A DNA stretch of 64,000 nucleotides from Natribaculum breve. Its GTDB lineage: Archaea; Halobacteriota; Halobacteria; Halobacteriales; Natrialbaceae. The stretch is from positions 3,100,001 to 3,164,000 of the forward strand of contig NZ_CP095390.1 of the NCBI RefSeq assembly GCF_023008585.1, in the 5' to 3' direction. The position numbers were made by a program, and so were the translations under genes. Below, piece by piece: positions 10,126 through 18,400 of this stretch. The notes beneath the pieces were generated by a model, which saw nothing but the letters and a program-made list of their open reading frames with translations, did not search any database and was not told the origin of the DNA. Position 1 is the first letter of the stretch, and every line of letters begins with the position of its first letter.

Positions 10126-11000
10126 CACAAGATCCTATGACCTCCTCGGAGACAGAACAGACCGACGAACAGAACGCGACGCCGACGCCGGGCACCGACG
10201 GACTCACCGACAGTGCCGACGACTGGAGCGCCGACCAATCGACCGACGATCGGACGATTATCGAGGCGCGAGACCTCGACGTCTACTACGGCGACGAGCA
10301 GGCGCTCCAGAGCGTCGACGTCGCGATCCCCGAAAAGCGCGTGACGGCGATGATCGGCCCGTCGGGCTGTGGAAAGTCGACGTTCCTTCGCTCGATCAAC
10401 CGGATGAACGACCTCATCGACGCGGCGCGCGTCGAAGGCGAGTTGCTGTTCGACGGCAAGAACGTCTACGACGACGACGTCGACCCGGTCGCCCTGCGCC
10501 GGAAGATCGGGATGGTGTTCCAGTCGCCGAACCCGTTCCCGAAGTCGATCTACGACAACGTCGCCTACGGCCTCGAGGTCCAGGGCAAAACCGACGACGT
10601 CGACGAGAAGGTCCACCGCGCACTCGAGCGGGCGGCCCTGCTCGACGAGGTCGAAGACCAGCTCGACGAGTCGGGACTGGAACTCTCCGGTGGCCAGCAG
10701 CAGCGACTCTGCATCGCGCGAGCGATCGCGCCCGACCCGGAGGTGCTGCTGATGGACGAACCGGCCTCGGCGCTGGACCCGGTTGCCACCTCCCAGATCG
10801 AGGACCTGATCGAGGAACTGGCCGAAGATTACACGGTCGTGATCGTCACGCACAACATGCAACAGGCCGCGCGGATCTCCGACAGGACCGCGGTGTTCCT
10901 CACCGGCGGCGAACTCGTCGAGTTCGACGACACCACGAAGATCTTCGAGAACCCCGAGAGCCAGCGCGTCGAGGACTACATCACCGGCAAGTTCGGGTGA
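10122..11000 (+). CDS. pstB: Phosphate ABC transporter ATPase PstB, copy 2
   Basis: A 292-residue ABC ATPase: Walker A at residues 79-87, LSGGQQQR signature, [11 protein letters not shown]alker B. Its first 45 residues differ from copy 1. From [11 protein letters not shown] to the C-terminus only a handful of residues differ (for example ATSQIEDL here against ATSKVEDL), and most codons are the same, unlike the other pst pairs. It is the last gene of the second operon; transcription may end before the PadR-like gene. Confidence 0.95.
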   Translation: MTQDPMTSSETEQTDEQNATPTPGTDGLTDSADDWSADQSTDDRTIIEARDLDVYYGDEQALQSVDVAIPEKRVTAMIGPSGCGKSTFLRSINRMNDLIDAARVEGELLFDGKNVYDDDVDPVALRRKIGMVFQSPNPFPKSIYDNVAYGLEVQGKTDDVDEKVHRALERAALLDEVEDQLDESGLELSGGQQQRLCIARAIAPDPEVLLMDEPASALDPVATSQIEDLIEELAEDYTVVIVTHNMQQAARISDRTAVFLTGGELVEFDDTTKIFENPESQRVEDYITGKFG

Positions 11001-11208
11001 CGCCCACCGCGTCGGTCGCGTCGGCGTTCGCCGCAGGTGGACGTCCGTCTGTGGAACTGTAATCTCGTCCTACTGCGTTCTCGTCCACTGCGTTCTCGTC
11101 CTCGAACGGTCTGTGACGGTACCGCCTAGCATCGTTACACCGGGTGAACTGGGTGTACGAGTCAAATAACAAATAGTCATCCGACTGTTGTATCAATGTG
11201 ATTGAAAC

Positions 11209-11484
11209 GTGGACGACCTGACCGGCTTCCAGCGCGACTTGCTGTACGTCATCGCGGGCTCCGACCAGCCCTCTGGCCAGGAAATAAAAGGCGAAGCCGA
11301 GACGTACTACGACTCCGAGATCAATCACGGGCGGCTCTATCCGAATCTCGACACGCTCGTCAACAAGGCCCTCGTCGAGAAGGGCCAACTCGACAGACGG
11401 ACGAATTACTACGCGATCACCGACGAGGGCGAGGAGTGTCTCCGCGAACGGCGCGAGTGGACCTCCCAGTACGTCGAGTACTAG
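11209..11484 (+). CDS. PadR-like winged-helix regulator
   Basis: A 91-residue single-domain winged helix. FQRDLLYVIAG, the recognition stretch SEINHGRLYPNLDTLVNKALVEKG and NYYAITDEGEECLRER match the PadR family, small DNA-binding repressors or activators. The start is taken as the GTG at 11209: a stop lies two codons upstream in frame and no ATG is available, and the protein begins right at the conserved DLTGFQRD. Its target is unknown. Confidence 0.8.
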   Translation: MDDLTGFQRDLLYVIAGSDQPSGQEIKGEAETYYDSEINHGRLYPNLDTLVNKALVEKGQLDRRTNYYAITDEGEECLRERREWTSQYVEY

Positions 11485-11520
11485 CGGCACTCGAGTGGAA
11501 CAGCATTCGCCCACCCTCGG

Positions 11521-11535
11521 CGAAATCTTTAAATA
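11521..11535 (+). promoter_or_regulatory. BRE/TATA promoter for tfb
   Basis: CGAAA (11521-11525) followed by TTTAAATA (11528-11535) is a good archaeal BRE/TATA pair. Transcription would start near 11560, giving a leader of about 90 bases before the TFB start at 11646. Confidence 0.6.
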
Positions 11536-11645
11536 CCTTTCGCCCTAACCTAACGTTAGCAAGCGCGGCTTCCGGGATTCTTCGGGATTCTCCGTCCGGT
11601 AGTCCTCGCCCTCTACCTGCCCTCCACCCGCAGGTGATACAGAAC

Positions 11646-12662
11646 ATGGCAGACGCACGTATCCGAACCTACGACGAGCGAACGCACGCATCGAACGCAG
11701 GAACGACTCGAGCATCGACCCCAGAACGAACGGACGCCACGGACGAACGAGAGAGCGACGCCGGACACAGCTGTCCGGAGTGTGGCGGCCGGCTCGTCAC
11801 CGACGACGAACACGGCGAGACGATCTGTGAGGAGTGTGGCCTGGTCGTCGAGGAAGACGAGATCGACCGCGGCCCCGAGTGGCGCGCGTTCGACAGCACC
11901 GAGAAAGACGAGAAGAGCCGCGTCGGCGCGCCGACGACGAAGCTGATGCACGACCAGGGGCTGTCGACGAACATCGGCTGGGAGAACAAAGACGCCTACG
12001 GCAAGACGCTCTCGAACCGCCAGCGCCAGCGGATGCAGCGCCTTCGCACGTGGAACGAGCGCTTCCGCACCCGCGACAGCAAAGAGCGCAACTTAAAGCA
12101 GGCACTCGGCGAGATCGAGCGCATGGGGAGTGCACTCGGCCTGAGCGAGTCGGTCCGCGAGACCGCGTCGGTGATCTACCGCCGCGCCCTCGAGGACGAC
12201 CTCCTGCCCGGGCGATCGATCGAGGGCGTCGCCTCGGCCGCGACGTACGCCGCCGCCCGGCAGGCCGGGACGCCCCGTAGCATCGACGAGGTCGTCGCGG
12301 TCAGCCTGGTCGACGAGATGGAGTTCAAGCGGACCTACCGCTACATCGTCCGCGAACTCGGCCTCGAACTCGAGCCCGCCGACCCCGAGAGCTACGTCGG
12401 CCGGTTCGTCTCGGATCTCGGCCTCTCGGAGGAGATCGAGCGACGCGCTCGCGACCTCCTCCGAGCCGGCAAGTCGGAGAACGTCCACGTCGGCAAGAGC
12501 CCCGTCGGCCTCGCCGCCGCGGCCGTCTACGCCGCGACGCTCGGCACCGACGAGAAGGTCACCCAGTCGGACGTCCGCGAGGTGACCGACATCAGCGAGG
12601 TCACCATCCGCAACCGCTACCAGGAACTCCTCGAGGTCGACGACCGCGTGCAGGCTGCCTAG
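11646..12662 (+). CDS. tfb: Transcription initiation factor IIB
   Basis: A 338-residue TFB that bridges TBP on the TATA box and RNA polymerase. A zinc ribbon has cysteines at about 43, 46, 61 and 64 (CPECGG ... CEECGL). The B-reader and linker begin PEWRAFDSTEKDEKSRVGAP. Two cyclin folds follow, with GRSIEGVASAATYAAARQAG in the first and GKSPVGLAAAAVYAATL plus TEVTIRNRYQEL-like helices in the second. A longer open frame exists upstream but the MADARIRTYDE start fits the family. Haloarchaea carry several TFB copies with specialised roles; which one this is cannot be told. Confidence 0.95.
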   Translation: MADARIRTYDERTHASNAGTTRASTPERTDATDERESDAGHSCPECGGRLVTDDEHGETICEECGLVVEEDEIDRGPEWRAFDSTEKDEKSRVGAPTTKLMHDQGLSTNIGWENKDAYGKTLSNRQRQRMQRLRTWNERFRTRDSKERNLKQALGEIERMGSALGLSESVRETASVIYRRALEDDLLPGRSIEGVASAATYAAARQAGTPRSIDEVVAVSLVDEMEFKRTYRYIVRELGLELEPADPESYVGRFVSDLGLSEEIERRARDLLRAGKSENVHVGKSPVGLAAAAVYAATLGTDEKVTQSDVREVTDISEVTIRNRYQELLEVDDRVQAA

Positions 12663-12675
12663 ACCGTCGCGGCGG

Positions 12676-12825
12676 TCACTCCGAGTATCCTTCCTGGAGG
12701 AACGCACCTTCGGTCTCGTATATCGAGACCAGTTCCGAGATGAACTCCTCGTACGATTCGTCCTCTTCCGTGTGGTCGTCGAGCCGTTCTTTGAGTTCGT
12801 CGCTGATTTCGAGCGTGTAGGTCAT
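12676..12825 (-). CDS. Small haloarchaeal protein, 49 residues
   Basis: Reads MTYTLEISDELKERLDD and continues with an acidic amphipathic helix to QEGYSE. The pattern (short beta strand then ELKERLDDHTEEDESYEEFISEL) resembles antitoxin-like or ribbon-helix-helix small proteins that are common in haloarchaea, but no function can be assigned. It is convergent with tfb, with 13 bases between the stops. No partner toxin is visible next to it. Confidence 0.7.
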   Translation of the reverse strand: MTYTLEISDELKERLDDHTEEDESYEEFISELVSIYETEGAFLQEGYSE

Positions 12826-12908
12826 GGGTACGGTGGACGAGACTGTCTGCGTCCTACCTCGAGGTGACGGTACCGACCGTCAAATAACACCCCCGTCGTG
12901 GTGGCCGG

Positions 12909-13349
12909 TCACTCGGTCCACGTCTCGACGTCCACAGACCAGACGAACTCGTCGAGTTCCTGCTGTGTGAGTTCGACGACCCGTTCGGCGTACTCCCACA
13001 GCGCGTCGTTTAGCCTCTCGCGGGTTTCCGCGTCGAGCGTCTCCACTCCGGGATATCCCTCCTCCGGGAGACGAGGGTGTGTCGTACAGACGACCTGTGG
13101 CGCGCTCTCCTCGTCCATCGTCCCGGTCGGGACGACGGCGTATTCGTCTGCGTCCCACAGCCCCTGTCCGTGTTCTCGGCTCCACCGCGAGTCGAGGCGA
13201 TCGAGCAACTGCAACTCTTCGTCGGAGAGTTTCGCGTCGGGACCGTCGAAGAGTTCCGAGAACGCATCCGCTCTGGAACGGTAGAGCCAGCCGTCGAGTC
13301 GATCCCTGACTTCCGCCAGCAGTTCGCGCTCGTTTGCGAACGTCGCCAT
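12909..13349 (-). CDS. Hypothetical protein, 146 residues
   Basis: An acidic protein starting MATFANERELLAEVRDRL, with no membrane segment or recognisable catalytic motif. Composition and codon use fit a genuine haloarchaeal gene. A long inverted repeat lies 99 bases upstream of the start (13448-13527). The next minus-strand gene upstream is also hypothetical, so the two may be loosely linked. Confidence 0.75.
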   Translation of the reverse strand: MATFANERELLAEVRDRLDGWLYRSRADAFSELFDGPDAKLSDEELQLLDRLDSRWSREHGQGLWDADEYAVVPTGTMDEESAPQVVCTTHPRLPEEGYPGVETLDAETRERLNDALWEYAERVVELTQQELDEFVWSVDVETWTE

Positions 13350-13447
13350 ACGTGTCCGTCGCCGAGGCGGCTAATCAATCTAGTACCCTCTCGAGCGCCG
13401 ATTCAGGGCCGAATCCGACGGTGCGGGCCGATTCGACCCTGCAGTTC

Positions 13448-13527
13448 ATACTGCCGGACGTAAGTCGTGAAAGATTCTCGCCGTCCCGGGGTGGCGAGAA
13501 TCTTCACACAGTTACGTCCGATAGTAT
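13448..13527. repeat. 80-bp multi-arm interrupted palindrome
   Basis: Nested complementary arms centre on one point: ATACT/AGTAT outermost, GGACGTAA/TTACGTCC next, and GTGAAAGATTCTCGCC against GGCGAGAATCTTCAC innermost, around a short GC-rich loop. The total span is 80 bases. It sits between two co-oriented hypothetical genes. It could be a strong terminator, a protein-binding palindrome or a small non-autonomous mobile palindrome; the extra outer arms go beyond a simple terminator. Confidence 0.7.
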
Positions 13528-13584
13528 CAGGCGTGGGACGCCACGAGTATCCCCGAGCGACGCCACGAGGGGACACGTCGGCAG

Positions 13585-14073
13585 TCAATCCTCGCGGTCG
13601 ATTCCCTCGCCGAACGTCTCCTCGTCCCACACGTAATCCGACGGCTCTTCCTCGCCCCACTCGAGGTAGCCGTCGACGACCGTCTCGATCACCGTCTGCC
13701 CGAGGTCCTCGAGAGCCAGGTTGATCGTCCTGGCCGTGTCGGCGTCGACGGCCCCGGGAATCTCGTCCTCGTCGACGTCGTCGGGAATGCGCGGTGTGTC
13801 GAACCGAAGTCGTTCGTCGGCCGAATCCCAGAAGAAGTCGAACCGATAGACGAGTCCGAGATCCGTGACGAGGTCGAACTCCGATTTCGACAGGTCGGTG
13901 TACTCGGCCCACTCGTTGAACGCTTCCTGCCAGGCACCATCGTGGAAGACGTCCTCGAGTTCCTCCCGGCGGAAGTCGGCCTCGCTTCCCAGCTCCTCGA
14001 CTTCCCTGAACTCGCTCGGGACTCCCCGGTTCGACAGGTCCGGCGGGTCCGGAACGGATACGTCTAGCGCCAT
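13585..14073 (-). CDS. Hypothetical protein, 162 residues
   Basis: An acidic, soluble protein starting MALDVSVPDPPDLSNRG. It contains several Trp/Tyr-rich amphipathic stretches (NEWAEYTDLSKSEFDLVTDL, VVDGYLEWGEEEP) but no motif I recognise. Codon use is typical of the region. The following 680 bases upstream hold no gene. Confidence 0.72.
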   Translation of the reverse strand: MALDVSVPDPPDLSNRGVPSEFREVEELGSEADFRREELEDVFHDGAWQEAFNEWAEYTDLSKSEFDLVTDLGLVYRFDFFWDSADERLRFDTPRIPDDVDEDEIPGAVDADTARTINLALEDLGQTVIETVVDGYLEWGEEEPSDYVWDEETFGEGIDRED

Positions 14074-14755
14074 GAGTTACGCTCCAGTGCGTTCTCTCCG
14101 CTGGTCGGTTCGCTTTCGATTCCACCGCCGTCGCTGCTGTGTGCAGCTGTGATCACGTGTGTCACGGTCAGACTACTCCTCGAAGTCAAATAAATGAGAC
14201 CGGGTGCGCGAACTCGGCGTGACGAGACCGATCGCGGGAGTCGTTCCTCGAGTTCGCCGGTACTCATCGGTCGGCAACTCGCTCGAGCGTGAGACCGTTC
14301 ACGCACGTGTCTAATATCGGTAGTTACAAACTTAGTTAAAGTTTTTAACTCGAAAAGACGCACATGTGACGTTAATTGATCGATCACGACACTCCCTCTC
14401 CAGATGATACGACGTGTCGACCTCGGACGGACGACGAGGAGACGAGCGTACGTCGTCACCGACGAGCACCCTCGTTTTTTCTACGTCGAGCGTCGAGAAC
14501 GAGTCGACGTCGGGTCGTTACTGGTCTCGGCGGGCCGTTCTCGATCAAATCACGGGACGGACCGTCTCGTCGTCTCGGAAACGGCGTCTTCTCGGATCTG
14601 CCGTCGGCGCTCGTCGATTTGAAACAACTGTTCTCTGACGATATCGAGTATCTATCCACATTCGAATGGATCGTTCGGATAATTTAGAAAACAAGTATGG
14701 GGTTTTACTTGGAAATGTATAATATGTATGGGCGAACGTCGGCCGACGGTGACCC
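14074..14755. other. Non-coding stretch
   Basis: No convincing gene on either strand. It is AT-rich around 14310-14360 and 14680-14730, with promoter-like ACTTAGTTAAAGTTTTTAA near 14330. The overlapping short open frames here have Arg/Ser-rich shadow compositions. Confidence 0.5.
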
Positions 14756-15526
14756 TCACTGGTAGGTGAGTTTCAGTTCGATCTCGTTTACGGCACCCAA
14801 CAGCAGGTCGGGGATCTCGTCTTCGAAGTACGACCCGGTCAGACGCTTGGCAGGACCGGCGACGGAGACCGCTCCGTAGACGCGGTCGTCGAGCACGACG
14901 GGCGCGCTAACCGCGCGGATGCTCTCGTGGGATTCCCGGTCGTTGAACGCGATTTCCCGGTCCCGGATCCGTTCGAGTTCCGCCTGCAACTGCTCGCGAG
15001 ACGTCAGCGTCTGGTCGGTGACCGCAGGGAGGCCGCGGTCGTCGACGATCTCGTCTAGCCGATCGTCGGACAGGTGTGCGAGAATCGCCTTCCCGGCAGC
15101 GAGCGCGTGGAGCGGTTTTCGTCGTCCCGCCCAGGAGTTCGTCGGTACGCCGCGATCGCCGGTGAGCCGGTCGACGTACACCGCCCGCCCGTGCTCTTCG
15201 ACGACGAGATTTACGGCCTCGTCTGTTTCGTCGACGAGCTGTTCTAACACCGGGCGAGCGACCTGCGTGAAGTCCCGGTAGTGCTGTTTCGCCTGCGTCC
15301 CGTGATCGAGAAACTTCAGCCCGAGCCGGTAGCCGTCGTCTTCCTCGATGACGTACCCGTGTTCCTGCAGCGTCGAGAGGTGTTCGTGGGCGGTGCTGTT
15401 CGCGATGTCGATCTCCGCCGCGAGTTCCGTCAGTCGGGCCCGCCGTCGGTCGTGAAGTGTTTCGACGATGGCGAACGCGGTCTCCACCGACTTGATTCCC
15501 CCGCCGCCTTCTCGATCAGTGGGCAT
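14756..15526 (-). CDS. IclR-family transcriptional regulator
   Basis: A 256-residue regulator. The N-terminal winged helix (residues about 12-75) includes KSVETAFAIVETLHD and the recognition helix ANSTAHEHLSTLQEHGYV. The C-terminal effector domain has RKPLHALAAGKAILAHLSDD and SVAGPAKRLTGSYFEDEI, the IclR hallmarks. IclR proteins usually sense small organic acids or aromatic intermediates. It is divergent from the amidohydrolase/Rieske pair across a 693-base gap, so control of that cluster is a reasonable inference. Confidence 0.92.
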   Translation of the reverse strand: MPTDREGGGGIKSVETAFAIVETLHDRRRARLTELAAEIDIANSTAHEHLSTLQEHGYVIEEDDGYRLGLKFLDHGTQAKQHYRDFTQVARPVLEQLVDETDEAVNLVVEEHGRAVYVDRLTGDRGVPTNSWAGRRKPLHALAAGKAILAHLSDDRLDEIVDDRGLPAVTDQTLTSREQLQAELERIRDREIAFNDRESHESIRAVSAPVVLDDRVYGAVSVAGPAKRLTGSYFEDEIPDLLLGAVNEIELKLTYQ

Positions 15527-16219
15527 CTCTATGAGAGAACAGCGTCATTCGTCATATATCCCTTTCTATCTCGAGGAGTCTCGATCGTTGATACTCCCGC
15601 ATTCGACACTGGATCCGGCGAGTGCCGTCCCACCCGCCGTCGCACCCCTTCGACGACGACGAAAGTAGGGGTGAAACGATCGGGCGACAGTGATGCGGTA
15701 ACCGGTTCCCGGTGTAGACGCTGTTCGTGCTCGGAATTCGGCGACGCGAGCGGCACACGACCCCTGTAATCGAGCGTGTCTGCGGGCTACTGGCCCCCGT
15801 GCTCGGACTGTAATTACAGAGGTAGTTCTGTAAACTATCGTCTCCCTCGAGCGTATCTGCCTCCGTCCTCATTTCGGTATCATCGAAATATGTCTCTCAC
15901 GCGTCGAAACGGCGTCACCCTTCTCGAACGACGAGCGACGGGTCGTCTCCGGACCGGTAGTCGGTGTGCTCGCTGGCCGATTACCGAATCATTTATCATC
16001 TGGAAGGATAGATGCTCCACCGTGAACTACGTGCTGGTGATCGGTCGGTTCACCGATCGCAAGCGCCGGTGACCTCCCGTCCGAAGGACGCGTCGACCGT
16101 CATCGCTTCGTTTTGAGTGTGTTTCCGACATACTTGAATAGGATTCTACTTATAATCCATTTCTCGGATGTAGTACGATAATAGGAAGATTTATTTAGTA
16201 TTGCGACAACGTCCCACCG
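15527..16219. promoter_or_regulatory. Intergenic region between iclR-type gene and amidohydrolase
   Basis: There is no convincing gene. Just before the amidohydrolase start is GGAAGATTTATTTAG (16185-16199 region), a BRE/TATA-like element about 25 bases from the ATG, which fits a leaderless transcript. The 16120-16200 stretch is strongly AT-rich. Operators for the IclR regulator would be expected here but none is obvious. Confidence 0.5.
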
Positions 16220-17338
16220 ATGAGTTCTCAAGCAGCAGAGCCGGATACGGTTCGCTCGCTAGACGATCTGGACGTCATCGTCGACACCGACTTCCACCTC
16301 ACGGAGCGCCAAGAGGACATCTTCCCGTACCTCGAGGACCCGTTTTACAGCCTGTTGAACAGCCAGGGCGAGGGTGACGACTACGGCTACCTGGGCCGCG
16401 TCTACCCCGCACACGGCATGGTGTACTCGGTGACGGTCGGGAAAGCGGATTCGCCCACCGTCCGGACCTCGGAGGACGTCCAGAAGGGGAAAGACCTCAT
16501 CGAGTGGGACAAGGCTATCGCCACCCCGACGCAGAACCTCTATCTCGCTGCCGTCCATCACGACGACCTCGCAGCTGCACTCGCGAGAGCCTACAACAAG
16601 TGGCTCCTCGACAACATCGTCGACACGGACGAGGGCGTCTACGGTGCGCTCGTCGTCGCGCCACAGAAACCGATCAAGGCAGCCGAACTGGTCGACGACT
16701 TCGCCGACGAGTCGGGCATCGCAGCAGTGATGATTCCGAGTGGATCGGTCCACCCCCCGCTCGGTAACGAAGACTACTACCCGCTCTACGAGGCGTGTGA
16801 GCGCGCCGGACTGCCGATCAAGATGCACAACGCGGCCGGGACGATGATGACCCGGTTCCCGACGCAGTGGCAGTCGCTCAATCGTGCGCTGCCGGTTCAC
16901 GTCACCTCCCACAACATGATGCACCAGGTGAACCTGGCGGACATGCTGACCCAGGGCGTGCCCGTCCGCTTCCCCGACCTCGACTTCGTCATCCAGGAAG
17001 CCGGGCTGGGCTGGTACCCCTACTTCATGCGCCGGTTCGACCACGACTACATGGGAGCGAAGTTCGACGCGCCGATGCTCGAGAAAGAGCCAAGCGAGTA
17101 CCTCCGGGACCAGTTCTACGTGACCAGCCAGCCCGTCGAGGGTGCAGACGATCCCGAGTACCTCAACTCGATCGTCCGTCTCTTCGAAGGGGAGAACAGC
17201 CTGATGTTCTCCTCGGACTACCCGCACTTCGACTTCGACTACACCGACGCGCTGATGAAGATCCTGCGCTCGGAGTTCGACGGCGACGAGATCAAGAACA
17301 TCTACGGCGAAACTGCAGAAGACGTTTACAGGTTCTAG
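16220..17338 (+). CDS. Amidohydrolase-2 family metal-dependent hydrolase or decarboxylase
   Basis: A 372-residue TIM-barrel amidohydrolase. The N-terminal metal motif appears as D24-F-H26 (in VDTDFHLTE), a His cluster as HVTSHNMMH, and the C-terminal Asp as SSDYPHFDFD. Family members decarboxylate aromatic acids such as aminocarboxymuconate semialdehyde or hydroxybenzoates, or hydrolyse lactones and amides. The Rieske gene starts five bases downstream, so they form an operon. The combination suggests catabolism of an aromatic or related ring compound; the substrate is unknown. Confidence 0.85.
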   Translation: MSSQAAEPDTVRSLDDLDVIVDTDFHLTERQEDIFPYLEDPFYSLLNSQGEGDDYGYLGRVYPAHGMVYSVTVGKADSPTVRTSEDVQKGKDLIEWDKAIATPTQNLYLAAVHHDDLAAALARAYNKWLLDNIVDTDEGVYGALVVAPQKPIKAAELVDDFADESGIAAVMIPSGSVHPPLGNEDYYPLYEACERAGLPIKMHNAAGTMMTRFPTQWQSLNRALPVHVTSHNMMHQVNLADMLTQGVPVRFPDLDFVIQEAGLGWYPYFMRRFDHDYMGAKFDAPMLEKEPSEYLRDQFYVTSQPVEGADDPEYLNSIVRLFEGENSLMFSSDYPHFDFDYTDALMKILRSEFDGDEIKNIYGETAEDVYRF

Positions 17339-17342
17339 TACG

Positions 17343-17732
17343 ATGGCAGCCAACGACGAATCACAGACCACCGGTACCGCCGATAACCTCCATCACGTCA
17401 CGTCGGTCGACGACGTCGACGACGGTGAGCGAGTCGTCGTCGACGTCGAGGGACGGGAGATCGCCGTCTTCCACTCGAACGGCGAGTTCCACGCGCTCTC
17501 GAACTACTGTACGCACCAGGGCGGGCCGGCCTGCGAGGGCCTCCTGACCGGGACGATCGACGTCGACGAGGACGACGAGCTGGTCTGGGCGTGCGACGAC
17601 GAGATCGTCTCCTGTCCGTGGCACGGCTGGGAGTTCGACATCACGACCGGCGAACACCTCGCGAGTGACAAGTATCGCCTCCCGACGTACGACGTGCGAG
17701 TCATCGACGGCGAACTCTACGTCGAGTTCTGA
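17343..17732 (+). CDS. Rieske [2Fe-2S] ferredoxin-like protein
   Basis: A 129-residue soluble Rieske protein. The two ligand pairs are C56-T-H58 (NYCTHQGG) and C91-P-W-H94 (CPWHGWEFDI), as in dioxygenase ferredoxins. There is no signal or membrane anchor, so it acts in the cytoplasm. It lies four bases after the amidohydrolase stop and probably works with it or with an oxygenase encoded elsewhere; no oxygenase alpha subunit is in the window. Confidence 0.9.
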   Translation: MAANDESQTTGTADNLHHVTSVDDVDDGERVVVDVEGREIAVFHSNGEFHALSNYCTHQGGPACEGLLTGTIDVDEDDELVWACDDEIVSCPWHGWEFDITTGEHLASDKYRLPTYDVRVIDGELYVEF

Positions 17733-17868
17733 TGGTCACCGTTCCCGCCGGTCGCGACCCCGACCGGCGACGGACGTGGCCAGCAGGAGTCGCATCGCTC
17801 CGTCGGATACCGTCGTCACGCACACCCGACGAACGTATCAGTGCACCCTCGAGAGCCACGACGACGCT

Positions 17869-18285
17869 ATGACACGATCGAGCGACCGGACGGACCCTCT
17901 CCCCGACGAACGACCACCGGGACGGGACTCGGAGACGCCGTACGAGGAAATCGACGTCGACCGGCTTCCTGACTGGTGGTCGGAGGCGATCGAAGAGTTC
18001 CGCGAGCACGACCTGCCGCCGTATCGGCCGCCGCGGTTCGCAGACGACGTTCTCACGCCGCCCGTCGTCGAACGGTTGCAGTCGGAGTACGACACCGAGA
18101 TCCGATTCATGGGCGTTGGCGTCGAGTACCGCGACGCCTGGGGCGTCTACGTCGACGGCGAGCGGATACTGACCGTCGACCGCGAACGCGAACCGGCCGG
18201 GTACACCCGGTACCAGGTGACGAGCGACGCCTTCAAACGGGCGGTTCGCGACCACTTCGCCGAACCGAAAGACGAGACCGGGTGA
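17869..18285 (+). CDS. Hypothetical protein, 138 residues
   Basis: An acidic N-terminus precedes a compact domain reading LPDWWSEAIEEFREHDLPPYRPPRF and later IRFMGVGVEYRDAWGVYVDGERI. The beta-rich C-terminal half looks like a small ligand-binding or sensor fold, but no family is recognised. The ATG at 17869 was chosen because the upstream frame is Arg/Ser-rich and not protein-like. Confidence 0.7.
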   Translation: MTRSSDRTDPLPDERPPGRDSETPYEEIDVDRLPDWWSEAIEEFREHDLPPYRPPRFADDVLTPPVVERLQSEYDTEIRFMGVGVEYRDAWGVYVDGERILTVDREREPAGYTRYQVTSDAFKRAVRDHFAEPKDETG

Positions 18286-18400
18286 GCCCGACTCGGTCCG
18301 GTCGATCGCGTTCGGCGACCGCGAATAGCCGATCGTGTCGCCCCCGAATCGCACGACTGAGTGCGGAAGATTAATCACCTCGATCCCCTGTTCTCCGATA

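Noticed and set aside
12676..12825. Toxin-antitoxin pair
   Set aside because: The 49-residue protein resembles an antitoxin, but no toxin gene lies next to it.
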